NCBI RefSeq assembly: GCF_010645075.1
Contig: NZ_JAADZV010000007.1
Span: 279,743 to 343,742, forward strand
DNA: 64,000 nt
Direction: 5' to 3'
Source of the DNA: Flavobacterium limi
Lineage (GTDB): Bacteria; Bacteroidota; Bacteroidia; Flavobacteriales; Flavobacteriaceae
A model generated the notes under the pieces. It saw only the letters and a list, made by a program, of their open reading frames with translations. It was not told the origin of the DNA and searched no databases. The position numbers and the translations under genes are program-made. Each line of letters opens with the position of its first letter. Within the stretch, counting starts at the first letter, position 1. Of this stretch, positions 34,587 to 42,950 are shown piece after piece.

Positions 34587-35546
34587 ATGCTCGACGAAAC
34601 CCCAAAACGATTTGACCGGATAGTTGCCATCCTGATTCAGTTGCAATCTAAAAAAATTGTAAAGGCGCAGGAACTGGCGGATCGTTTTGAATGCAGTCTG
34701 AGAACGATTTATCGCGATATCAGGACGCTTGAGGCTTCGGGAGTTCCTATTTACAGTGAAGCCGGAGTGGGTTATGCTTTGATGGATGGCTACAGATTGC
34801 CACCTGTTATGTTTACCCGCGAAGAAGTAAGCAGTTTTATTGCAGCTGAAAAACTAATGCAGAAATTTACCGATCCTTCTTTAGGAACACATTATGCATC
34901 TGCAATGTATAAACTGAAGTCGGTTTTGCGAAGCAATGACAAAGATTATCTTTCCAATATCGAATCGAGGGTGGTTATGCAGACCGCTGAACCTCTTTTT
35001 AACGATAATTCGCCCAATACTTTAGCGGTTCTTTTTGAAGGAATTGCCGAGAAAAAGCAGATACTGCTGACTTATAAAACGTTTTCAAAGGAGGAAACTA
35101 CGCAACGGAATTTAGAGCCCGTTGGCGTTTTTCACGATAATAATAACTGGTATTTTTTGGGATACTGCCATTTACGAAAAGATTACAGACAGTTTAGAAC
35201 TGACAGGATTCAGGGCATTAAAAAAACAGAATTTGATTTCACCATTGAACACGATTCATTGGAAACCTATCTTACCAAAACAGAAACCTGTCCTACTACG
35301 AAAGTCCGAATTTTAGTGGATAAAAAGATAATCCATTATTTATCTACAGAACGAAAATACCATGGTTTCATTTCAGAAAAAGAAGTTGACGGACAAATTG
35401 AAATGACTTTTATGTGCCGTGATATCGATAACGGCTTCCCCCGATGGTTTTTGATGTTTGGAGATTACGCGACAATTCTCGAGCCTGAAAGTCTTAAAAC
35501 AAGAGTTTTGGAACTATTAGAAATCAACAAACAAAGGCTTTTATAG
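34587..35546 (+). CDS. YafY-type transcriptional regulator (HTH plus WYL domain)
   Basis: The N-terminus is a helix-turn-helix of the HTH_11 type (RIVAILIQLQSKKIVKAQELADRFECSLRTIYRDIRTLEASGVPIYSEAGVGY). Residues ~130-230 form a WYL domain (ILLTYKTFSKEETTQRNLEPVGVFHDNNNWYFLGYCHLRKDYRQFRTDRI), followed by a C-terminal extension (FPRWFLMFGDYATILEPESL). WYL proteins bind nucleic acid or small ligands and regulate many stress or accessory genes. It converges on two DinB-fold genes, a common neighbourhood for this family, and its target may be among them. Confidence 0.9.
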   Translation: MLDETPKRFDRIVAILIQLQSKKIVKAQELADRFECSLRTIYRDIRTLEASGVPIYSEAGVGYALMDGYRLPPVMFTREEVSSFIAAEKLMQKFTDPSLGTHYASAMYKLKSVLRSNDKDYLSNIESRVVMQTAEPLFNDNSPNTLAVLFEGIAEKKQILLTYKTFSKEETTQRNLEPVGVFHDNNNWYFLGYCHLRKDYRQFRTDRIQGIKKTEFDFTIEHDSLETYLTKTETCPTTKVRILVDKKIIHYLSTERKYHGFISEKEVDGQIEMTFMCRDIDNGFPRWFLMFGDYATILEPESLKTRVLELLEINKQRLL

Positions 35547-35548
35547 AA

Positions 35549-35588
35549 AAAAAACTCCTAAAGAAACAAAGTTGCATTAGGAGTTTTT
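35549..35588. terminator. Bidirectional intrinsic terminator
   Basis: AAAAAACTCCTAA (35549-35561) pairs with TTAGGAGTTTTTT (from 35577), with A- and T-runs on the outer sides. It sits between the converging WYL regulator and DinB genes and can serve both. Confidence 0.85.
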
Positions 35589-35594
35589 TTGATT

Positions 35595-36101
35595 TTAATG
35601 CTGCTGTTTTACAACATTATAAAAATTATAATCGGTATTTGAGGCATCTGTAATTCCGATGTTACGGGCCATTGTGACAATCTGGCCTCTGTGATAGGTG
35701 CCATGATTAATCACCTGAATCAAATAATCAGAAACGGGCAGTTCACATTCAAACCACGGATTAACGATTTTAACTTCTTTCACTAAATCTTCTTCCGACA
35801 ATGAATTAATTAAATGTTTCAATTTTGTAGATGAATGGAGTAAGCCTGCAAAGATCTCTTCCTTTGACAATTCACTTTCGGGTTTCTTTTCTGATAAATC
35901 GGTTTCAGAAATCACATAAAACCAATATTCTTCTGTAGACCAGATATGATCAAGCGTTTTTACAATGGTTGAAAAACTGGAAGGTACTTCTGCATACAGC
36001 AATTCATCGGGCTTCGGCGAAAGCCAGTTTACGAATTGTTGATTTACCCATAAATTATAATCTGCATAATTGGACATTATTTTTTTTAAACTCATAGCCA
36101 T
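35595..36101 (-). CDS. DinB-family protein
   Basis: The 168-residue protein forms the four-helix DinB fold: NYADYNLWVNQQFVNWL at the start, TIVKTLDHIWSTEEYWFYVI, and INHGTYHRGQIVTMARNIGI. The His in LDHIW and the two in HGTYHRG match the usual metal-binding triad. Members are metal-dependent thiol transferases or damage-inducible proteins of mostly unknown reaction. An alternative start lies two codons in (MSLKK). The second DinB-fold gene is 46 bases upstream on the same strand. Confidence 0.88.
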   Translation of the reverse strand: MAMSLKKIMSNYADYNLWVNQQFVNWLSPKPDELLYAEVPSSFSTIVKTLDHIWSTEEYWFYVISETDLSEKKPESELSKEEIFAGLLHSSTKLKHLINSLSEEDLVKEVKIVNPWFECELPVSDYLIQVINHGTYHRGQIVTMARNIGITDASNTDYNFYNVVKQQH

Positions 36102-36147
36102 TAATTTAAGATTTATTAAATAAAGTTACGATGAAAATTTCATCTGA

Positions 36148-36627
36148 CTATCTTTCCCAAAAAAATGGCGGCTCAATATTTAAAGCTCTTAAATAAACGT
36201 AAGCCTGACCTCTGTGATGCACTTCATTATCTATAAAGTATAAGATATTCTGAATAATCGGAAATTCATACTGCCCGAAAAGCTTAAAAGTCTCGTTGAA
36301 ATCTTCTACAGATAATTGCTCCCAGTATTTATTGATTTCTGCTGTAGCTTCATCCCATTTTTCAAGATATTGCGCTTTGAAAATCAGTTTCTCCTCTCCT
36401 TCAGTATAAGGCTCGCTGTCGCGGTTTACAATTGCTTTAAGTCCCGGAGCTGCAATTGCCAAAAGCTCATCGACTAATTTTGCAAAAGGACGCATTCCGC
36501 CAATTGAAAATTCGAAGAAATCTTTCTCTGGAAACAACTCGATTAAACGACGTGTAAGTGCTCTGTGACCCTGCCAGTGTTTCAATAAATCTTCTGAAGT
36601 AATTACTTGTGCTTCTAATGTTTTCAT
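36148..36627 (-). CDS. DinB-family protein with reduced metal site
   Basis: The 159 residues show the DinB helical bundle (LKHWQGHRALTRRLIELFPEKDFFEF, FAKLVDELLAIAAPGLKAIVN, YFIDNEVHHRGQAYVYLRALNIEPPFFWER). The HHRGQ motif is kept, but the first helix-2 His is Asp-Glu here (LVDELLAI), so the metal site may be altered. It is encoded just upstream of another DinB gene and probably shares its transcript. The substrate is unknown. Promoter-like sequence lies 31 bases before the start. Confidence 0.85.
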   Translation of the reverse strand: MKTLEAQVITSEDLLKHWQGHRALTRRLIELFPEKDFFEFSIGGMRPFAKLVDELLAIAAPGLKAIVNRDSEPYTEGEEKLIFKAQYLEKWDEATAEINKYWEQLSVEDFNETFKLFGQYEFPIIQNILYFIDNEVHHRGQAYVYLRALNIEPPFFWER

Positions 36628-36657
36628 GATTTTAAAGTTTTAATTTGTTTAACACTT

Positions 36658-36665
36658 CAAAATTA
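36658..36665 (-). promoter_or_regulatory. Candidate -7 promoter box for the DinB pair
   Basis: On the minus strand this reads TAATTTTG, an exact TAnnTTTG match, 31 bases before the DinB start codon. The nearest TTG upstream is 14 bases away, shorter than ideal. Confidence 0.45.
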
Positions 36666-36727
36666 TTGAGGCCCGGTGACAACAGTTTGTCAGCAGTAAA
36701 AAATAAATTTATTTTTATTTTTATAAA

Positions 36728-37660
36728 TTATTTATTTTTCAGCCATTCAAACAAACGATTGGCGTCTTCAAATTTAAACAATTGTGTTCCTTCGTTCATA
36801 GTTGCGGCTGATCCGCAGGCGACTCCCCAACGAATGACTTCTTTCAGAGGCTTGTTTTGTGATAACGCCCAAACTATTCCGCCTACCATGCTATCTCCTG
36901 CCCCAACGGTACTTTTTTTGGCAACATTGGGTGCCGGTACAAACTCATATTCGTCTTTGGTAACCAAAACTGCCCCTTGGGGACCAAGTGAAACGACAAC
37001 AATTTCAGCTCCGCCGTGAGCAATTATTTTTTTAGCCGCTTCATTTACTTCATCTATTTCCAATCGTTCTGCACCAATTAATTTTGCCAGTTCTCCAACG
37101 TTTGGTTTTATAAGATAGGCACCGGTTTCTAATACTTTTTCTAATGCCTCTCCGGAAGTATCTACAATTAGTTTTGAATTTGATTCCTTAGCAATTTCAG
37201 CAATTTTCTGATAGAAATCAGATGATAAACCTTCATTCAAACTGCCGCTTGCTACCAAAAAATTTGGTTTTAACTTCGAAATGGTTTCCAAAAGCTTTTC
37301 AACTTCTGAATCTGATAAAGTATCTCCTGTAAACCCAAAGCGATATTGTGAATTGGTATTATCATCAACTGCAATGAAGTTTTCTCTTGTTGCTGTTTCA
37401 GTTTCAATTGTTTCAAAATCAACTTTTTCTTTAGCTACTAAATCTTTCAGCATTTCTCCAACCGGTCCGCCTGATGTAAAAACTGCCAGTGAACTTCCGC
37501 GAAGACGGGAAATTGCTTTTGAAACATTAATTCCACCCCCGCCAGCATCAAACTGAGGTTCTTTGCACCTTATTTTCTGTTCAGCAACCAAACCTGAAAA
37601 ATGGGTGCTTTTATCTACTGAAGGATTAACTGTAAGAGTAACTATATCAAATGTTTTCAT
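36728..37660 (-). CDS. pfkB: PfkB-family sugar kinase (1-phosphofructokinase / 6-phosphofructokinase II type)
   Basis: The 310-aa protein has the ribokinase-like fold with the hexose-phosphate branch signatures: LTVNPSVDKST at the N-terminus, DAGGGGINVSKAISRL, LVASGSLNEGL, LIKPNVGELAKLIG and the ATP/anion-hole motif STVGAGDSMVGG, where Asp is the catalytic base. The NPSVD and GGGGINVS forms point to a phosphofructokinase or tagatose-phosphate kinase rather than ribokinase. It acts in the cytoplasm. It is monocistronic in appearance and diverges from the large secreted protein gene. Confidence 0.85.
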   Translation of the reverse strand: MKTFDIVTLTVNPSVDKSTHFSGLVAEQKIRCKEPQFDAGGGGINVSKAISRLRGSSLAVFTSGGPVGEMLKDLVAKEKVDFETIETETATRENFIAVDDNTNSQYRFGFTGDTLSDSEVEKLLETISKLKPNFLVASGSLNEGLSSDFYQKIAEIAKESNSKLIVDTSGEALEKVLETGAYLIKPNVGELAKLIGAERLEIDEVNEAAKKIIAHGGAEIVVVSLGPQGAVLVTKDEYEFVPAPNVAKKSTVGAGDSMVGGIVWALSQNKPLKEVIRWGVACGSAATMNEGTQLFKFEDANRLFEWLKNK

Positions 37661-37839
37661 GTTTATAATATTTAGAATAAGTGGATAAATTAAAAACTTC
37701 TATGCAATTTAACAAAACTAAAAGCTTTAATCGTTTTTTCTAACAAGCAATTAACAAAATCATAAAATACTGACAATCATAATATTAAAAAGAAATAATT
37801 TCGTAACTTTAAGTAGCACAACTAATAAAATTATGAATT

Positions 37840-40800
37840 ATGAGATCTGCTCTACTTCTCGTTTTATTATTTTATTCGGCTATATCTTCATCACAGGGAA
37901 TTATCGTCGACACTACAACTTTGACTATACCTGAACTAGTTAGACAAGAGCTAATGCAAAATGCCTGTGCGAATGAGAGCAATTTCAAATTTTCATCACG
38001 TCTGGGAATTGGAAAATTCACCAATACAAATCCAAATTTCCCAATTACACACGGAATTATTATTCGGAATGGGATTGCCAAACATACTGAAGGTGCTTAT
38101 ACCGGTGCCAACGAAAGCAGTCGGTTAAATAGTAATAATGATCCTGATTTGCAGAATATAAGCAATGAGAACGGACAAATCGTTCCTATTACCGATGTGA
38201 GTTATCTTCAGTTTGATTTTACACCTTTATCCAGCAATTTTAGTTTTGATTTTCTTTTTGCCTCTAATGAATACGGAGAATTTCAGTGTGGTTTTAGTGA
38301 TGTTTTTGCCTTTATCCTGACTGATTTAACAACCGGAATTTCAAAAAACCTTGCTGTCGTTCCGGGGACAACAACGCCTGTTTCGGTTAAAAATATTCGG
38401 GATCAGCAGTACAATTCTGCCTGTTTATCTGCCAATGCCAACTTATTTGACCGCTATAATGTAACCAATCCGGCGGGTTCTGCCATCAATATGAGAGGGG
38501 AGACCAAAGTTTTGAAAGCTTCTTCATCAGTAATTCCAAATCGGACATACAGCATAAAACTCGCCATTGGAGACTATAACGACAGTAATTATGATTCGGC
38601 AGTTTTTATAAAAGGAGGCAGTTTTATCACCACAATGGATTTGGGTCCGGACAGAATTATCTGCGAAGGAGAAAATGTTACACTTCAGTCGGGACTTGTG
38701 GGCAATTACGATTATGTCTGGACTCTGAACGGAGCTGTAATCCCCGGTGAAACCAGCAGCTCACTGACGCTTAACAGAGCCGGAACTTATGGACTTACAG
38801 CAACACTTTCAGGCTGCGTGATCAAAGACGAAGTAGTGATTAAAGATTTGGTCATTAAAACTCCCAAAGACCTCATCGCCTGTTACAACACTAATGGCAG
38901 CTATCAATATGACTTAACGCAGAATAATTTAGCTGCCTTAGGGATTGATCCTGCTAAATATTCCATTTATTATTTTGATTCGTTAGCATCAGCCAATGCA
39001 AACGGTCCGGCAATACCTCAAAATCAGTTAAATCCTTTTACAAGTTCAGGAAACCAGACTATCTATATAAAAGCCGTACCTATAAACAACAATAGCTTTT
39101 TCTGTAACAATTTAATCTCTTTCAATTTGCTTGTAACTCCTCCAATCAACATTGTAAAACCTTCTGACATTAACGTTTGTAATAACATTTCAGGAAGAGT
39201 TGTAGTGGATTTAACTACCCAGGAAAGCGCCATATTAAACGGGCAGAACCCTTCGGATTACAAAATCAGATATTACACCAGCCAGACAGGCGCAAACAGT
39301 GGTACGAATAATATAACAGATCCAAAGGTTTTCAACACTTCCACAGCCCAAACACCTCAGACTATCTGGGTTAGGGTTGAAAATGTTTCGAGTTCAAAAT
39401 GCTTTGAGATAGTTAATTTTAATATAATTATTTACTCTCTTCCTGCAGTAGATGATATTCCGGATGTTGTTGCCTGCAACAGTTACACATTACCCCCAAT
39501 TGCAAATGGCGAATATAATACGGGACCAAACGGAACAGGAACCAAACTCAATCCCGGCGATATCATTACCAAAAGTGGTGTTTACTATATTTTTAACAGG
39601 TCGGCTGCAAACAGTTGTACTAACGAGAACTTTTTTAATGTAATCCTGATATACGAGCTTAGTTTTAAAAAAGAAGCCTGTGGTCAATATACAATTCCGC
39701 GTGTAGCTGCAGGTAGTTTTTTTACTGCCACAGGAGGACAGGGAGATGTTATTCCGGCAGGGACCATTTTTACCACTAGCCAGACTGTTTATTATTATGC
39801 CAGAATCAACGGAGCCGTGTGTCGTGACGAAGCTTTATCTTTTGTAGTTCATCCATTGCCTTTAGTTGACAAACCGGCGAATGTGGTAACTTGCAACTCA
39901 TATATTCTTCCTCCTTTGACAAGTGGAAATTATTATACAGCAACAGGGGGCAAGGGAACTCGTTTAAATGCCGGAACAAATATAACTTCAAGCCAGACGG
40001 TATTTGTTTTTGCAAATGACGGAAGATGTACAAACGAGCATTCCTTTAAAATTGACATTATAAATTCTGCTGCTTTTGTTCCGATTAGCAGATGCGGAAA
40101 CTATGTTTTGCCACCTGTTGCAGTAGGCGGTTATTATACTGCTCCTGCCGGACAAGGACAAAACATTCCTGTAGGAACCAACATTACCACTTCACAGACC
40201 GTGTATTATTATGCCGTCACCTCAACTTCCCCAAATTGTACCGATAACTTAAAATATGAAATTACTATAAAAACACTGCCACCGGTAGACAAGCCCGCCA
40301 ATAGACTGGAATGTGAGCGTTATGTCCTGCCTCCTTTGGTAAACGGAAAATATTATACCAAAACAAATGGCGGAGGAACTGCATTAAAAGCCGGGGATGT
40401 CATTACCTCAACCCAGACCATTTATATTTATGCAGTTGGCCCTGAGTGTACCAATGAACATAGTTTTGTGGTCGAGATCAGAAAACGTCCTTTGGTCGAT
40501 AGTTTTACGGATGTGGTCACCTGTACCGCTTTTAAGCTTCCTGTATTGAAAAACGGAAAATACTACACTGCAACCGGAGGCCCGCATGGCCAGGGAACCC
40601 AAATCCCCGAAGGAACGCTCATAAACACGAATCAGACGATATACATCTACAATGAATGGGCGGATTTTACAAGCTGCAGTAATGAAACTTTTTTCAGGGT
40701 GAATTATAACGGAATAGATGTTGGTACCTTTGCTGATGTTAATGCCTGCGACAGCTATACCCTGCCACCGTTACAATTAGGAAATTATTACTCACAGCCC

Positions 40801-41895
40801 GGAGGAAAAGGCACTGCTATTCCGGCGGGAACCGTTCTGATAACATCCCAAAGAATATATGTTTACGCCATTTCGGGAAATCGTTTGACCTGCACAAGCG
40901 AAAAAAACTTTTTAGTCAACATTGCTGTAACTCCCGTATTAGTCAGTACCCCCGATGTTGCCATTTGCGGAAGCTATACATTACCGCCATTATCATTTGG
41001 AAATTATTACAGTGGGCCAAATGCAACAGGTACACGTTACTCAGCCGGGCAGCAAATAACCGCCAGCCAGCAAATGTATATCTACGCTGCAGCTCCTGCA
41101 AATCCGGCTTGTACTGCTCAGGATGATTTTAATATTACGGTTTATCCTTTAAAAAATCTGGTGTTACCAAACGAAATAATCTGCGTTGATTTTCAAACAG
41201 GAACTACGCTTCGTACGGCAGAATTAAGGTCAGGTCTTAATCCGTCTATTTATACTGTCGATTGGTATTTAACCGGCAATAAAGTAGGGACTGGTCCAAA
41301 TTATACCGCTGCCAAAGATGGAACTTATACCCTGCAAATCACCAAAAACACGCCCGATGTTGGTAACGACTGTGGTTACAACCCTGCCACGATTATTGTC
41401 GAAAAATCAAGTCCGGCAGTGGCGAGCGTCAACATGACCGACTCATTTCGGGAAAATTCCGATGTTACCGTAAAGTTGCACAATGGTTTTGGCAGCTATG
41501 AATACCAGCTCGATGACGGCAGTTTTCAAACCAGTAACGTTTTTTATGATGTTGCTTCGGGAGAGCATGTTATCACAGTACGAGATGTCAAAGGAAACTG
41601 CGACGACCAGATTCTAATTATCAATGTACTCAAGTATCCTAAATTTTTCACCCCCAACAACGACGGCTACAATGATACTTGGAACATTCCCGATCTCGCT
41701 TTTCAGCCCGATGCCGTCATCAATATCTTTGACCGATACGGAAAAACCATCAAACAGATAAAACCTTCCGGAGCCGGCTGGGACGGTAAGTACAATGGCG
41801 ATCTGCTTCCCTCTACCGACTACTGGTTTCAGGTTTTCTATACCTTAAACGAAACTCCTCAGGTATTCAGGGCTCATTTTAGCATGAAACGATAA
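37840..41895 (+). CDS. Large secreted repeat protein: choice-of-anchor L domain, eight Cys repeats, gliding-associated C-terminus
   Basis: The 1351-aa protein has a signal peptide (LLVLLFYSAISSSQG) and a choice-of-anchor L-like domain (residues ~70-260: LSSNFSFDFLFASNEYGEFQCGFSDVFAFIL). Ig-like segments follow, then eight tandem ~65-residue repeats (about 540-1100) with the pattern C-x-x-Y-x-LPP ... YYT ... G-x-GT ... ITSSQT-x-Y-x-YA ... CT. The last ~85 residues form the gliding-motility-associated C-terminal domain (FFTPNNDGYNDTWNIP, INIFDRYGKTIKQI, WDGKYNGDLLPSTDYWF), the type B T9SS signal. It should be exported and held at or released from the cell surface, with an adhesive or matrix role as the likeliest use. 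The start at 37840 is chosen over an ATG at 37833 that is out of frame. Confidence 0.9.
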   Translation: MRSALLLVLLFYSAISSSQGIIVDTTTLTIPELVRQELMQNACANESNFKFSSRLGIGKFTNTNPNFPITHGIIIRNGIAKHTEGAYTGANESSRLNSNNDPDLQNISNENGQIVPITDVSYLQFDFTPLSSNFSFDFLFASNEYGEFQCGFSDVFAFILTDLTTGISKNLAVVPGTTTPVSVKNIRDQQYNSACLSANANLFDRYNVTNPAGSAINMRGETKVLKASSSVIPNRTYSIKLAIGDYNDSNYDSAVFIKGGSFITTMDLGPDRIICEGENVTLQSGLVGNYDYVWTLNGAVIPGETSSSLTLNRAGTYGLTATLSGCVIKDEVVIKDLVIKTPKDLIACYNTNGSYQYDLTQNNLAALGIDPAKYSIYYFDSLASANANGPAIPQNQLNPFTSSGNQTIYIKAVPINNNSFFCNNLISFNLLVTPPINIVKPSDINVCNNISGRVVVDLTTQESAILNGQNPSDYKIRYYTSQTGANSGTNNITDPKVFNTSTAQTPQTIWVRVENVSSSKCFEIVNFNIIIYSLPAVDDIPDVVACNSYTLPPIANGEYNTGPNGTGTKLNPGDIITKSGVYYIFNRSAANSCTNENFFNVILIYELSFKKEACGQYTIPRVAAGSFFTATGGQGDVIPAGTIFTTSQTVYYYARINGAVCRDEALSFVVHPLPLVDKPANVVTCNSYILPPLTSGNYYTATGGKGTRLNAGTNITSSQTVFVFANDGRCTNEHSFKIDIINSAAFVPISRCGNYVLPPVAVGGYYTAPAGQGQNIPVGTNITTSQTVYYYAVTSTSPNCTDNLKYEITIKTLPPVDKPANRLECERYVLPPLVNGKYYTKTNGGGTALKAGDVITSTQTIYIYAVGPECTNEHSFVVEIRKRPLVDSFTDVVTCTAFKLPVLKNGKYYTATGGPHGQGTQIPEGTLINTNQTIYIYNEWADFTSCSNETFFRVNYNGIDVGTFADVNACDSYTLPPLQLGNYYSQPGGKGTAIPAGTVLITSQRIYVYAISGNRLTCTSEKNFLVNIAVTPVLVSTPDVAICGSYTLPPLSFGNYYSGPNATGTRYSAGQQITASQQMYIYAAAPANPACTAQDDFNITVYPLKNLVLPNEIICVDFQTGTTLRTAELRSGLNPSIYTVDWYLTGNKVGTGPNYTAAKDGTYTLQITKNTPDVGNDCGYNPATIIVEKSSPAVASVNMTDSFRENSDVTVKLHNGFGSYEYQLDDGSFQTSNVFYDVASGEHVITVRDVKGNCDDQILIINVLKYPKFFTPNNDGYNDTWNIPDLAFQPDAVINIFDRYGKTIKQIKPSGAGWDGKYNGDLLPSTDYWFQVFYTLNETPQVFRAHFSMKR

Positions 41896-41898
41896 ACA

Positions 41899-42018
41899 TT
41901 TGGGCGTGCCACCATCCCCATAAAAAGGGCAAACTCACATTACGGTTACTCGCCCTTTTATCGGCATGCTGTCAGGCTGTACGCGTTACTTCGGTAACCT
42001 GCTCCCATCCTTCACGCG
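41899..42018 (+). repeat. Structured dispersed repeat, copy 2
   Basis: This 120-bp element starts three bases after the stop codon of the secreted repeat protein gene and is homologous to 4604-4722 in the same orientation relative to the upstream gene. The UUCG-loop hairpin (41985-41998, GTTAC/GTAAC) differs from copy 1 (ACTAC/GTAGT) by paired changes. The larger stem (CATAAAAAGGGC with GCCCTTTTATCGG) is kept with one bulge. Confidence 0.8.
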
Positions 42019-42079
42019 GGTGCAAGAACATTTGTAAGTTTGAGATTATTATTTTTCTATATTTGAGAAATAATACGAA

Positions 42080-42129
42080 ACAAACATTCGTATATACACC
42101 TAAATTTGAGGAGATATGCGAATGTTTGT
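42080..42129. repeat. Inverted repeat upstream of an orphan gene
   Basis: ACAAACATTCGTATAT (42080-42095) is matched on the opposite strand by 42114-42129 at 15 of 16 positions, with an 18-base spacer. It lies 43-92 bases before the next start codon. It could be an operator, a leader hairpin or the edge of an inserted segment. Confidence 0.55.
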
Positions 42130-42171
42130 GTCGCTTATAAATGAGTTAGTGAAAACCCTAGACAGAAACGA

Positions 42172-42783
42172 ATGAAAATATCAGTTGACTTAACAAAAGA
42201 AAAATTTGAAGGCATGGACTCGGTGAGTTTCTATGACAGCAAAACAATTTTTTTTGATCCTACGACAATTTTGCCATCGACAGTTTCTTTTAAAGTTTGG
42301 GGTGCAGGACTTTTGCCTGAATTTGATTGGACTAAGTATATTGACCTAGACAAAATTCCACACATCAAGAAAATCAGACACCAGACACTAGGCAACGAAA
42401 CTGCTATAAAAGGCTTTGGTTTATTGACATTTAATGAAGTTGTAGCAGGTAAAATTACCATTTCACCTTATGACAAAGGCACGTTTCTGAAACTCATTGA
42501 CGGCAGACAAGTTGAATACAAGAGAGAATGGGCACTTGAAAGTATCAACAAAGACTCATATGAATATTGGCTAGACACCACTATCTATTTTCCCTACGGA
42601 GCTTGTGATTTAAAACTTTATGCAAAAGGTAGTGTTACCTTTGAGTTTGACACGGACGACTGTGTCAACTATTTGGACTACATTACGGACAAAGATCGAC
42701 ACACAACTTTTTGGGGTTATTTACAAGACAAGTCATTGACAACAAATTCATATAAGTATGAAGACTTGGACTCCAAACAATGA
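42172..42783 (+). CDS. Hypothetical protein in accessory region
   Basis: I do not recognise this 203-aa protein. It has no signal peptide or membrane helix and looks like a soluble beta-rich protein: FYDSKTIFFDPTTILPSTVSFKVWGAG, AIKGFGLLTFNEVVAGKITISPYDKG, YWLDTTIYFPYGACDLKLYAKGSVTFEFDTDDCVNYLDYI. It is acidic near the C-terminus. It is flanked upstream by a 16-base inverted repeat and downstream by a large palindrome that resembles an integron-type attC site, and it is followed by a HEPN-like gene. That setting suggests a horizontally mobile cassette gene. No function can be given. Confidence 0.6.
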   Translation: MKISVDLTKEKFEGMDSVSFYDSKTIFFDPTTILPSTVSFKVWGAGLLPEFDWTKYIDLDKIPHIKKIRHQTLGNETAIKGFGLLTFNEVVAGKITISPYDKGTFLKLIDGRQVEYKREWALESINKDSYEYWLDTTIYFPYGACDLKLYAKGSVTFEFDTDDCVNYLDYITDKDRHTTFWGYLQDKSLTTNSYKYEDLDSKQ

Positions 42784-42794
42784 AGGGCAGCTAC

Positions 42795-42922
42795 TAACAC
42801 AGGTTTTGCGTTAGTGGGTGGACAGTGCAAATAGAAACATTTGAGCAATTGATAAAAGTTGATGCTGGCAGACAGTTTACGGTTTCAAAAGCCCACCAAC
42901 GCAAAGCCCGAAACCGTTATGC
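42795..42922 (+). repeat. attC-like imperfect palindrome
   Basis: The outer ends TAAC (42795-42798) and GTTA (42916-42919) and the arms GGTTTTGCGTTAGTGGG (42802-42818) and CCCACCAACGCAAAGCC (42892-42908) make a long imperfect inverted repeat of about 128 bases just after a hypothetical gene. Integron attC sites are imperfect palindromes of roughly this size placed after cassette genes. The terminal boxes here do not fully match the consensus, and no integrase is in the window. Confidence 0.45.
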
Positions 42923-42950
42923 TAATTACCAACCAAAATAAACAATAACA

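Noticed and set aside
41899..42018. The structured repeat as an insertion sequence
   Set aside because: It is only 120 bp, encodes nothing, and no target-site duplication was seen at either copy.
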